From assembly GCA_964507825.1 (NCBI GenBank), contig CAZDQM010000030.1:1-40849 (forward strand): a DNA stretch of 40,849 nucleotides, written 5' to 3'. This DNA is from JAWVZS01 sp964507825. Lineage in GTDB: Archaea; Thermoproteota; Nitrososphaeria; Nitrososphaerales; Nitrosopumilaceae. Below are positions 15,267-22,946 of the stretch, piece after piece. The notes beneath the pieces were generated by a model. That model was not told where the DNA came from. It worked only from the letters and a program-made list of their open reading frames with translations, and did no database searches. Position 1 is the first letter of the stretch. Each line of letters starts with the position of its first letter. The translations under genes were made by a program, and so were the position numbers.

Positions 15267-16064
15267 ATGCTTCAAGAGGCAGGCTATCTTGACTGGAATG
15301 ATTCCATATCCACGCTAGACAAGGCACATAGCGCTGGATTATTTGTCTTAATAATAGGCCCCAAGGGAACCGGAAAGACCACACTAGTACGGGATTTTGT
15401 CAGGAAAAAGTCCGCAAAATTAGAATCGATTAACTTTAGCCTAAGAACAAGGGAGAGTCACCTTGTCGGAACCAAGACCCTGACGGATGGAACCGTTGGG
15501 TTCGACGAGGGAATTTTAATCAAGTCGATGAGGGAGGGCGGCATACTATATCTTGATGAGATCAATGCTGCAGAGGCAGACGTGCTCCTAAGGCTAGACG
15601 AGGCGCTAGATGACAGACGTCAAATAGCGCTAAAAGAGTCGTCCGGGGAGGTCGTCAAGGCGGATCGCGGGTGGTTTGTCATTGCAACAATAAATCCCCT
15701 GACACATGTCGGGACAAAGGAGTTGCCTCCGCAGATTTTAAGCAGGTTTCCGGTAAGGATCAGGCTTGAATACCCACCCGAAGAGATCGAGATGGAGATT
15801 GTAAAAAAATATGTTTCAAGGTCCCAAGACGAGCAGATTATGCGCGGAATCAGACTTGCCAATACCCTAAGGCAGGCGGCGGCAGTCGAAGAGCTGTACT
15901 ATGCGCCGAGTCTCAGGGAGACAATTTCTTTTGCAAAAATGCTTGACTTGGACGTGCCCGAAAAAGAGGCGGCAGATCTAGTCTTTGGAAATGTTTATGC
16001 CCAGTGGGGAAACATCGAACACCAAAAAGTCAGCGACATCATCACGTCGATGTTTGAAGGCTGA
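15267..16064 (+). CDS. MoxR-family AAA+ ATPase (CbbQ/NorQ-like)
   Basis: 265 residues: Walker A GPKGTGKTTL (31-40), Walker B GGILYLDEIN (91-100), sensor-1 asparagine in ATINPLTHVG (about 143) and arginine finger in QILSRFPVRI (about 160). MoxR ATPases work with VWA partners as chaperones that insert metals or activate large enzyme complexes such as Rubisco (CbbQ) or NO reductase (NorQ). The stop overlaps the start of the VWA gene by one base (TGATG), so the two are translationally coupled and likely form a complex. The client is unknown; the metalloenzyme AMO encoded 7-11 kb away is one speculative candidate. Confidence 0.9.
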   Translation: MLQEAGYLDWNDSISTLDKAHSAGLFVLIIGPKGTGKTTLVRDFVRKKSAKLESINFSLRTRESHLVGTKTLTDGTVGFDEGILIKSMREGGILYLDEINAAEADVLLRLDEALDDRRQIALKESSGEVVKADRGWFVIATINPLTHVGTKELPPQILSRFPVRIRLEYPPEEIEMEIVKKYVSRSQDEQIMRGIRLANTLRQAAAVEELYYAPSLRETISFAKMLDLDVPEKEAADLVFGNVYAQWGNIEHQKVSDIITSMFEG

Positions 16065-17629
16065 TGTCACATCTGCAGCTACGAAACGACACGCTGCTAG
16101 AGATTGCAACATTTCTAGCAAGAAGGTGGTCGGGATTGGAGGACGTCACGGTTGAATTCTCGGAGAAAAACCAGCCTAGGACGTGGTTGAAGGAGAAAAA
16201 GATAGTGCTGTTGCCGTTTGACAAGTACCGGGGTAGTGACTTTCAGAAATACAGGCAGTTTAGAACCTCGTTATGGTACGAGTCCGTGCGCCTCAATCAC
16301 TGCAAGAAGATCCTAAGCAACGATCATGCGTTTGGATTCATCCTAAACGTGGTTGAGACAAGGCGCATTGAGAGGTTAGGCAGGAAGACATGGGGCGGGA
16401 TGGACAGGGAGTTGATGTTCAATTATGCATACATGCTAAACTACAGGCCGTCTTTGAGCTCCCTGTATGGAAAGGCAAGGATAGTCGAGGCGTTTTACCA
16501 GATGTTTTTGTTTGGCGGCATCAAGGGCGAAATGCAGTCAAGTCATGTGGAAAGGATACAACGAGCCGTCGAATTTGCAGGACGCATGCTTGAGACGGCG
16601 ATCGAAGGCGGGCACGGGACCGATTGGATGGAAAAACAGGTTCCTGAAATAATCAGGATCCTAGATATCGACTCGCTTTTGACGATTCCCATGTCATTGC
16701 CATGGATGAGGAGCGGGATGGCGCTAAATGAGGAGGAGATATTGCGCGCACTAGTCAAAATTTCAAAAAAGCGCGACGGGGACTTTGGCAAGGTTGATCC
16801 GACGGCCACGCTACGGGGCGAGGACATCTATGACGAGTACAAGGTGATCGTAAACGAGAACATGAAGAATGAAAACAGGGGACTTGGGACGGAAACCGTG
16901 GGAGTGAAAATGCCGCCAGCAGACGGTGTTGATGAGACGAAGATTTACGACTCTGATTTAATCAACAGGCTTAGAACCAAGTTCAAGGATTGGAGATCCG
17001 GCTGGAAGGAACAGCATCTTGATTCCGGTGATGAGTTTGACGAGGAGAGCTACATGGACGGGTCCGAACCGTTTTTCACGGATGTTAAAAAAACCGTCAA
17101 GACAAAGATAGTGATTTTACTGGACCACTCGTCAAGCATCTATACAGAGCAGACAGAGTACAAAAAAGCCACGCTGGCACTGTGCGAGGTCATGTCATAT
17201 CTTAAAATTAATTTTTCAGTTTATGCATTCAGCACGCACGACAGGTCGGTCGTATGCTGGCTGATCAAGCCGGAGAATGCCAAATGGAATCATGTCTCAG
17301 CAAAAAGACTAGCTCGCGTGGTGGCCAACGGCTCAACACCACTAGCAGAAGTATATGACAAGATGTTTCCCGCAATGCAGGCGGGCCGGCCGGAAATCTT
17401 CCTGACGCTGACGGACGGGGAACCCTCTGATCCGGATGCTGTACGCGCCATGATAAAATCCATAAAGTCGATCGGAATCAGAATGGTCGCCCTGGGATTT
17501 GGCCCAAACACCATCAGGGCCACTACGATTGCAAGCAACCTCAAGACGCTAGGTTACGAGAGGACGGTGGCAGTCAGCAGGCTAAGGGATATTCCAAACA
17601 GGGTTTTAGGCATATTAGACCAGTTTTAA
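16064..17629 (+). CDS. VWA-domain protein partnered with the MoxR ATPase (CbbO/NorD-like)
   Basis: 521 residues. The N-terminal 300 residues are helical and charged, without a recognised domain. An acidic linker (SGDEFDEESYMDGSEPFF) precedes a C-terminal von Willebrand A domain with a full MIDAS metal site: D-x-S-x-S in LLDHSSSIYTEQ (about residue 350), the threonine in GSTPLAEVY and the aspartate in TLTDGEPSDPD (about 450). The overall size and order match CbbO/NorD-type partners of MoxR ATPases. Its start overlaps the ATPase stop. Confidence 0.87.
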   Translation: MSHLQLRNDTLLEIATFLARRWSGLEDVTVEFSEKNQPRTWLKEKKIVLLPFDKYRGSDFQKYRQFRTSLWYESVRLNHCKKILSNDHAFGFILNVVETRRIERLGRKTWGGMDRELMFNYAYMLNYRPSLSSLYGKARIVEAFYQMFLFGGIKGEMQSSHVERIQRAVEFAGRMLETAIEGGHGTDWMEKQVPEIIRILDIDSLLTIPMSLPWMRSGMALNEEEILRALVKISKKRDGDFGKVDPTATLRGEDIYDEYKVIVNENMKNENRGLGTETVGVKMPPADGVDETKIYDSDLINRLRTKFKDWRSGWKEQHLDSGDEFDEESYMDGSEPFFTDVKKTVKTKIVILLDHSSSIYTEQTEYKKATLALCEVMSYLKINFSVYAFSTHDRSVVCWLIKPENAKWNHVSAKRLARVVANGSTPLAEVYDKMFPAMQAGRPEIFLTLTDGEPSDPDAVRAMIKSIKSIGIRMVALGFGPNTIRATTIASNLKTLGYERTVAVSRLRDIPNRVLGILDQF

Positions 17630-17795
17630 GCGGAGCTTGGTCATTTTGCCAGTTAAACCGGCAGGGGCAAGAATTCGTAGATTTAGCACGGCCGCCTCGC
17701 ATATGGACACGGCAAGTCCGGCCCGATGTACGGCCGTGTCCCCGGATCGCCATGGCGTAGAAAATTCTAAATTATGCAAGCATGCAGGAGCATGT

Positions 17796-19340
17796 ATGGA
17801 AGACGGAGGAGGTACGGATGTTGCCCTGCTTGAGCGCTTTGAGCAGGAGATCTGGAATAAAATTCCACATGTCAGGGATGGCAGGATTGTAAATGCGACG
17901 CCCCTAGTAGACCTGACGGTGGATCTAAAAGAGTGCGCAAAAAGCATCTTCAAGACGGATCTTGATTCCGTGAATCTCAAGGTTTATGGAAAATTTGATT
18001 CTAAATTGCCAAGCGGCTCAATTAAGGTCAGAGCCGCCCTGCACATTATTCACGAGGCAATAAAATCCGGCCGTCTAAAAAGCGGCCAGACCGTCATGGA
18101 GGCAACGTCTGGAAACTTTGGAATTGCCCTAGGCTTGTTGTCAAGGCTTGACGTAACAATAGTGGCCCTAGTTTCAAGAAAACTGCAAGAGGGCGTCTTT
18201 AAGGAGCTGAGAAATGAAAACATTAGAATCATGGACATGGACATGGACATCTGTCCGGCCCCCGGAATGGAGGACAAGGCAGACGAATTAGCGGCAAAGG
18301 CTACGGCCGCAAATGTAAGATCGCAGTTATCCGAGATGGGATTTGATCCGGCGCTGTTTGATGAGAATATCGTGAGGATAGAGGAGCTGCTTGCAAAGCA
18401 GGACATCATCAACCTGGCAATATTCCTATCCAAGATATACGACCTGTTTTGTCCGGCACAGTATGAAAACAGGCTGAATATCGATGTTCACAAGACGGTT
18501 ACCGCCGTGGAGATTGATGATCAGTTAGGTGAGAACGGGGCATCACTGAAAGATTATGAGGTCATCTGCGCGTTTGGCACCGGAGGCACCGCAGGTGGGT
18601 TGAGCGAGTACATATCTGAGAATTATGGGAAAAAATCCGTTCACGTGGTCTTTCCACCGGCAGGTCAGGATGTTGCAGGAATCAGGACGAGGGCCAAGGC
18701 TGATGGCCTAAAGCTGTACAATCCGCCAGCATACGCCGCAGAGCATGAAGTAGATTATGAAAAGGCCAAATTCCTGCTAAAGTTCTTTGTGGAAAAGGGG
18801 CATGACATCGGGGAGAGTACCGCGCTTGCCCTGTATGCTGTAATACAAATGGCACACTCCGGAAAGGCCTCCAAGTTTGTTACAATAGTGGCAGACGGCA
18901 TCGGAAAATATAGGAAAAACCTGGAACAGGTTTCAAGTGACAGGATTCCAATCAAGGTCGAACTTGCAGATGCGGCATCCGTTGCAAGTGAGTATGAACG
19001 GATCATATGGGTGCACCCCCAGTATGCCCCAAAGGAGGAGGGGATCGAGATCATTGCAAAATCACTCGGGGTTGACAAGTCAAAGATTGCCGTACCCGGG
19101 GCCTCCAGCGTGGATCAGATGCTGTCAACACATGAGATTCCCGAGGAGATTGCAAAGGAGTTAAAAGGTCCAAGCGGAAGGACGCTCCTAGTTTGCATGG
19201 CAGGAAACACGTCGCTAATGGCCGCCAAGGTCCTTTCAGGCAAAGGTGTAGAGGTTCAAAGCCTAAACGGGGGGATTACAAACCTGCCCGAGGCGGAAAC
19301 AAAACATCCCAGCGAATACATCACGGTTGCAAGAAGATAG
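17796..19340 (+). CDS. PLP-dependent cysteine synthase-like enzyme fused to a rhodanese-like domain
   Basis: 514 residues from the ATG at 17796. The frame opens at 17637, but its first 53 residues are unlike the family and a TATA-like TCTAAATTATG centred near 17770 fits leaderless initiation at 17796. Fold-II PLP features are K77 in SGSIKVRAAL, the substrate loop EATSGNFG and the phosphate-binding FGTGGTAGGL. About 130 C-terminal residues look like a rhodanese domain, with a candidate persulfide cysteine near residue 467 in LLVCMAGNTS. The fusion suggests direct sulfur transfer, for example cysteine formation from O-phosphoserine or O-acetylserine with a protein-bound sulfane donor. Substrate identity is not visible. 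Confidence 0.8.
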   Translation: MEDGGGTDVALLERFEQEIWNKIPHVRDGRIVNATPLVDLTVDLKECAKSIFKTDLDSVNLKVYGKFDSKLPSGSIKVRAALHIIHEAIKSGRLKSGQTVMEATSGNFGIALGLLSRLDVTIVALVSRKLQEGVFKELRNENIRIMDMDMDICPAPGMEDKADELAAKATAANVRSQLSEMGFDPALFDENIVRIEELLAKQDIINLAIFLSKIYDLFCPAQYENRLNIDVHKTVTAVEIDDQLGENGASLKDYEVICAFGTGGTAGGLSEYISENYGKKSVHVVFPPAGQDVAGIRTRAKADGLKLYNPPAYAAEHEVDYEKAKFLLKFFVEKGHDIGESTALALYAVIQMAHSGKASKFVTIVADGIGKYRKNLEQVSSDRIPIKVELADAASVASEYERIIWVHPQYAPKEEGIEIIAKSLGVDKSKIAVPGASSVDQMLSTHEIPEEIAKELKGPSGRTLLVCMAGNTSLMAAKVLSGKGVEVQSLNGGITNLPEAETKHPSEYITVARR

Positions 19341-19343
19341 GCA

Positions 19344-19799
19344 TTGAAATGCCTGTCCGTGTCACAACCATTTGCCGACCTCATAGTCTCCGGTAGGAAA
19401 AGGATTGAGCTGCGCAGCTGGAATACGAAATTCAGGGGCGAGTTTCTAATCCACGCGCCATTAAAGGTCAGGAAGGAGGATGCGGCAAGGCTTGGAATTA
19501 CTGGAAAATTTGTCACCGGTGCAGTCATAGGTAGTGCAGAAATATTTGACGTTAAAAAATACGATACCAAAGCAGAGTTGATGAAGGATTATGAACTCCA
19601 TCTGGCATCAAAGTCGTTTTACCGTAGTGATTTTGGATTCATGTTAAGAAACGCACGGATGTTTGATGCGCCATTCCCCTGCAAGGGCATGCTTGGCTTT
19701 TTCAAAGTGCGCCTGCCCAGTAAAGAGTTCAGTGATGATTCTCTAGTGACCGAAATCATAGACGAGGAATACAGGCATCAGTGGATTGGCCGCCACTAG
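19344..19799 (+). CDS. ASCH-domain (PUA-like) protein
   Basis: 151 residues starting at a TTG three bases after the preceding stop, so probably co-transcribed with the cysteine synthase gene. The N-terminus (MKCLSVSQPFADLIVSGRK, RIELRSWNTKFRG) is typical of ASCH domains, a beta-barrel fold related to PUA that binds RNA or modified nucleosides. GAVIGSAEIFDVKKY gives the second strand pair. Function in AOA is unknown; a role in RNA handling is a fold-level inference. Confidence 0.8.
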   Translation: MKCLSVSQPFADLIVSGRKRIELRSWNTKFRGEFLIHAPLKVRKEDAARLGITGKFVTGAVIGSAEIFDVKKYDTKAELMKDYELHLASKSFYRSDFGFMLRNARMFDAPFPCKGMLGFFKVRLPSKEFSDDSLVTEIIDEEYRHQWIGRH

Positions 19800-19832
19800 G
19801 TTGCAGGCGCGCTTGCGACTCCCGACAGACTC

Positions 19833-19872
19833 TATGTGATCCGCAGATAACTGTCATTTCATGGATCACATA
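19833..19872. terminator. Long inverted repeat between convergent genes
   Basis: TATGTGATCC (19833-19842) and GGATCACATA (19863-19872) form a perfect 10-bp stem with a 20-nt loop in the 91-bp gap between two converging genes. It could act as a bidirectional terminator or as a protein-binding site; there is only a short A/T tract beside it. Confidence 0.4.
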
Positions 19873-19890
19873 AAACCGCATGGTTGGATA

Positions 19891-20538
19891 TCAGCCCTGA
19901 AAGTCAAAGTCAAGGCTGGCAGTTTCGTTGCCATGTTTCATAATCAGCGTATAGGTTCCATCGGAGCCCCATCCGGTCCCTCCCGCGATGGCCAGGGTTG
20001 AAAACGCCCCGTCGGACTTTAGGTTGAGATTTTCCGTCCACACTAAATCATCGTTCGGGCTTTCAATGGACAGTACCACCTGGCCGCCCATCAAGATGTC
20101 AGATTTGCCGGAAATTGAGATGATGTCCCCGATGGAGTACGACTGCTCATCGACAGATAGATCCGCGATGACAGGTCCGAGTCCGCCTCCAATAATGCCA
20201 GATGCAGATATTCCGATGGCTATGACTGCAGCTAGTGCCACACCGACAAGTACGACGTTTCTGGTGCGCCGATTTCTTTTATGTACTTGGGGTTCTTGCG
20301 GCGCGGCAGAGATTTGTTGCATCGGCCGGACCGGAGTCTGAGCATAGTATGGAAGTGAAGGTGTACGCTTTTTGCGTTCGGGCCTCAATTCATCCCTGAG
20401 TTTGGCGACATAATTACGCTCATAAACTGAAATCACTTCGTTGTGTTCAGCGGCGCGCTTGATCTGTTCTAGAATGCGCTTGTCCCCCAATCCCTTGAGG
20501 ATCAGCGTATTAACATCGTCTAAGATGGTATCTGACAT
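19891..20538 (-). CDS. Membrane-anchored protein with extracellular beta-sandwich-like domain
   Basis: 215 residues from the ATG at 20536-20538. A GTG at 20562 is also in frame, but the TATA-like ATATTAAAC centred near 20570 fits the ATG. Residues 1-65 are helical and charged (DDVNTLILKGLGDKRILEQ), resembling a small interaction domain. A proline-rich basic linker precedes one membrane helix at about 94-115. The C-terminal 90 residues (VDEQSYSIGDIISISGKSD, then DGTYTLIMKHGN) look like the Ig-like/filamin-type surface domains common in thaumarchaeal exported proteins. Function unknown. Confidence 0.75.
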   Translation of the reverse strand: MSDTILDDVNTLILKGLGDKRILEQIKRAAEHNEVISVYERNYVAKLRDELRPERKKRTPSLPYYAQTPVRPMQQISAAPQEPQVHKRNRRTRNVVLVGVALAAVIAIGISASGIIGGGLGPVIADLSVDEQSYSIGDIISISGKSDILMGGQVVLSIESPNDDLVWTENLNLKSDGAFSTLAIAGGTGWGSDGTYTLIMKHGNETASLDFDFQG

Positions 20539-20595
20539 GCCTATGATTCGTTGATGTCCCACCTTGTTTAATATTTCTGAAAACCGAGCCTGTGC

Positions 20596-20769
20596 CTAGC
20601 AGTTTATTCGTCTGGCCTGAATAATAACGGTACGCATGTAATCACGGGCCGTAGAGTCCGATATTCCCATCTGCTTGGCACGCCTGTACAAGGCCATCTC
20701 GTGGGGATATTTTAGGTAGAATTTTAGCAGGTAGTTCAGGCGATGGGATCTTTTTTCATCGCTCTTCAT
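20596..20769 (-). CDS. 57-residue basic helical protein
   Basis: A short gene, ATG 20767-20769 to TAG, coding for MKSDEKRSHRLNYLLKFYLK, then PHEMALYRRAKQMGISDSTA and RDYMRTVIIQARRINC. The second half has the spacing of a helix-turn-helix (AKQMGISDSTARDYMRTV), so it may bind DNA. A T-rich TATA-like CTTTTTAG near 20791-20798 lies 26 nt upstream, supporting leaderless expression. The codon pattern looks real and no alternative frame competes. It lies divergent to nothing obvious, just upstream of the membrane-anchored protein gene on the same strand. Confidence 0.6.
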   Translation of the reverse strand: MKSDEKRSHRLNYLLKFYLKYPHEMALYRRAKQMGISDSTARDYMRTVIIQARRINC

Positions 20770-20832
20770 ACTAGGGTAATGCAGGTTTCCACTAAAAAGA
20801 GATAAGGTATTATGACATAACCGGATGTGCCA

Positions 20833-20853
20833 CAGGGGGACAAAACACCCCTG
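20833..20853. other. Small GC-rich hairpin in the promoter region of the 57-residue gene
   Basis: CAGGGG (20833-20838) and CCCCTG (20848-20853) pair around a 9-nt loop, followed on the plus strand by GTTTTG. It may be an operator or a weak terminator. Nothing else is seen between 20770 and 20931. Confidence 0.3.
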
Positions 20854-20931
20854 CAGCGTTTTGATTCCTTTGGAGAATCACATTGAACGAAGGGTTCTAT
20901 ATCATTACATAATTAGTATAAAAGCACAGAT

Positions 20932-21453
20932 CTATTCCTGTTCGGGTATTACGTTGAGGGTCATGGTGGTTCTAATGTGCCCCAGGTTTCTAATCTCCCT
21001 AGTCACGATCCTTTCAAGATCATGATGATCATATGCCTCAATCCTACAAATAACGTCATAAAATCCAAAGACGACATCGCTTTCCCGGACCTGCGGAATC
21101 TTGCTTAATTTTCGCAAAACGGTATACTCTTCACCCTGATCGCAGTGAATCACGACGTATGCATGCAAGACGTTTGGTCCGGGCTCGATACCGGCCGCGC
21201 CGGCACGCGGAACAAAGATTGTCTTGTCACGGGAGCCGGTCAGGGTCATAGTCGATCGAATCTTTTCCAGCCGCCTGATTTTTTCTATAACCAGCGAATC
21301 AACGTTGTTGCCGTCAGACTCTATCTTCAAGATGACATCGTACATTCCCAAGGTGCCATGGACCTCGGTAACATCATCAATCCGCCTCAAGTCGGAGACA
21401 AGCGATCTTTCGGATCCCAGCTCGCAGTTAATCAGCACATAAGCATGTTGCAA
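20932..21453 (-). CDS. Tandem RAM-domain protein (Lrp/AsnC ligand-binding domain without HTH)
   Basis: 173 residues, starting at TTG 21451-21453 with a GGTGA ribosome-binding sequence shortly upstream, as expected for the second gene of a transcript. Two copies of the RAM fold are present: residues 1-75 (HAYVLINCELGSERSLV, EVHGTLGMYDVILKIES) and 96-170 (HAYVVIHCDQGEEYTVL, VFGFYDVICRIEAYD). Each ends in the same strand (IRSTMTLTG; IRTTMTLNV). RAM domains bind amino acids and assemble Lrp-type regulators; without a DNA-binding helix it may form mixed oligomers with full-length Lrp proteins. Confidence 0.85.
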   Translation of the reverse strand: MQHAYVLINCELGSERSLVSDLRRIDDVTEVHGTLGMYDVILKIESDGNNVDSLVIEKIRRLEKIRSTMTLTGSRDKTIFVPRAGAAGIEPGPNVLHAYVVIHCDQGEEYTVLRKLSKIPQVRESDVVFGFYDVICRIEAYDHHDLERIVTREIRNLGHIRTTMTLNVIPEQE

Positions 21454-21469
21454 AGAATCACCCGACAGA

Positions 21470-21709
21470 TTACTCTTGGCCCTCTATTCCCATCAGAGTC
21501 AGGGTAGAGCGTATCTTTGCAATCTTTCTTACCTTCCACGTAATTATTTCACGAAGCTTCTCAACCTGATCGGATTTTATCTTCGCAAGAACATCGTATG
21601 CGCCAAATGTTCCATGAACCTCGATTACGCCGTCAATGGATTTTAATTCTGAAATGACGAATTCCTCGGAACCTAGTTCGCAGTTAATCAGTACGTATGC
21701 TGTAGGCAT
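21470..21709 (-). CDS. Stand-alone RAM-domain protein (Lrp/AsnC type)
   Basis: 79 residues: a single RAM domain (TAYVLINCELGSEEFVI, EVHGTFGAYDVLAKI, IRSTLTLMGIEGQE) very similar to the first half of the tandem protein 16 bp downstream. The pair probably arose by duplication. TATA-like CTATTATTATG centred near 21736 is 26 nt before the ATG, so this is the first gene of a two-gene leaderless transcript. It probably senses an amino acid and partners with HTH-bearing Lrp proteins; this is family knowledge, not visible in the sequence. Confidence 0.85.
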   Translation of the reverse strand: MPTAYVLINCELGSEEFVISELKSIDGVIEVHGTFGAYDVLAKIKSDQVEKLREIITWKVRKIAKIRSTLTLMGIEGQE

Positions 21710-21741
21710 CTAATATTCAACCACCGGTTTCATAATAATAG

Positions 21742-21990
21742 ATAGTACAACACGTATTTAATGACTAATGTTGAAAAACTGAAAAAATGTAACTAAAAAA
21801 ACGAATTTTTTAACATTTGCACACATATGGATCATATTATGAATGATTAGTAACACGGAAGAATTAATCAGATTTCATGACCAAAACGGCGCCCTGCGTT
21901 GAACCAGTAACCCTTTGTCAACGTAGAATCATGGATGAATGGGGCAAGGTATGCTAGAATGTCGTGACGAATAGGGATTGCAAATGTTAA
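21742..21990. other. Intergenic stretch without a supported gene
   Basis: AT-rich between divergent promoters. It ends in a TATA-like GTTAAATATTTAC that serves the plus-strand gene at 22015. I see no RNA gene or repeat. Confidence 0.5.
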
Positions 21991-22014
21991 ATATTTACAC
22001 GTATCAATATATGC

Positions 22015-22284
22015 ATGGCAAAAATAAAACGTGTAACCGGAAGAGGTACCGGTAGCAGGGTGGCCGAGGATGACAGTCAGAACTGGGCAGGAGACGCCTA
22101 CAGGAAAAAGCAGGCTGAAAGAAAGGCAAAGGCGGGCAACACCACGGTCACTACTAGGCGCGGAACCAAAAAGACAAAGCTAAAGGACATACCGGAACCA
22201 TCTGCAAGAAAGTCTACTGCAGGCAGGACAAGGGTCACTGCTAGGGGAACCGGTACGCGAAAAAGCAAAAATACTGGCAGCTAG
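22015..22284 (+). CDS. Small basic low-complexity protein with repeated RGT motifs
   Basis: 89 residues, rich in K, R, T and G, no hydrophobic core. A short motif recurs three times: KRVTGRGTGSRV near the start, TTVTTRRGTKKTK in the middle and RTRVTARGTGTRKS at the end. The RG-flanked pattern resembles AT-hook or RNA-binding tails. The TATA-like GTTAAATATTT centred near 21990 fits leaderless initiation at this ATG. It converges with the transaldolase gene, their ends overlapping by four bases. I do not recognise a family; nucleic-acid binding is an inference from composition. Confidence 0.7.
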   Translation: MAKIKRVTGRGTGSRVAEDDSQNWAGDAYRKKQAERKAKAGNTTVTTRRGTKKTKLKDIPEPSARKSTAGRTRVTARGTGTRKSKNTGS

Positions 22285-22946
22285 GCATCAGGAGTAGATG
22301 TTGCTGATTGGAGCTTTTTCCAATCTGCTAAAAAATTCTCCAGTCCAATGTCGGTAAGCGGATGCTTTAGCATTTTGTCTAGGACTGACGGAGGTAGCGT
22401 GACGATGTGCGCACCAACCTTTCCCGCGTCCACCACGTGTTGAGGATGCCTTATACTGGCCACTAGAATCTCGGTTCCAAAGGAATAGTTCAGGAATATC
22501 TCCCTGATCTCACGGATCAGATCCATTCCAACATGCCCGATGTCGTCTAGCCTTCCAATAAATGGACTGACGTACTTTGCGCCTGATTTTGCCGCCAGGA
22601 TTGCCTGGTTGGAGGAGAATATCAGGGTCACGTTTACCGGAATTCCCTCAGATGAAAACGTCTTGCATGCGCGCAGGCCGTCCGGAGTCATCGGCACCTT
22701 GATGACCACGTTGTCACCGTACCGTCTTAGTCTCCTGCCTTCCTCAATCATTCCCTCATATTTCGTGCTGATGACCTCAAGGCTGACGTCACCTTTGACG
22801 ATTTCCGTGATTTGCCTCATGTACGCGTGCGGATCACTTTTTTCCTTGGCAAGCAGGCTAGGGTTGGTTGTTATTCCATCTAGCAACCCCATGTCGTTGA
22901 ATCTTTTAATGGATTCTAGGTTTGCAGTATCAAGAAAGATCTTCAT
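22281..22946 (-). CDS. tal: Transaldolase (small TalC-like form)
   Basis: 221 residues, the length of the short transaldolase/fructose-6-phosphate aldolase group. MKIFLDTANLESIKRF, DGITTNPSLLAKE and the Schiff-base lysine K83 in NVVIKVPMTPDG are all present. It transfers a dihydroxyacetone unit between sugar phosphates in the non-oxidative pentose phosphate pathway. Its ATG overlaps the stop of the transketolase C-terminal subunit gene by four bases, so it is the third cistron of an operon supplying ribose 5-phosphate and erythrose 4-phosphate. Telling transaldolase from aldolase activity needs more than sequence reading. Confidence 0.92.
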   Translation of the reverse strand: MKIFLDTANLESIKRFNDMGLLDGITTNPSLLAKEKSDPHAYMRQITEIVKGDVSLEVISTKYEGMIEEGRRLRRYGDNVVIKVPMTPDGLRACKTFSSEGIPVNVTLIFSSNQAILAAKSGAKYVSPFIGRLDDIGHVGMDLIREIREIFLNYSFGTEILVASIRHPQHVVDAGKVGAHIVTLPPSVLDKMLKHPLTDIGLENFLADWKKLQSATSTPDA

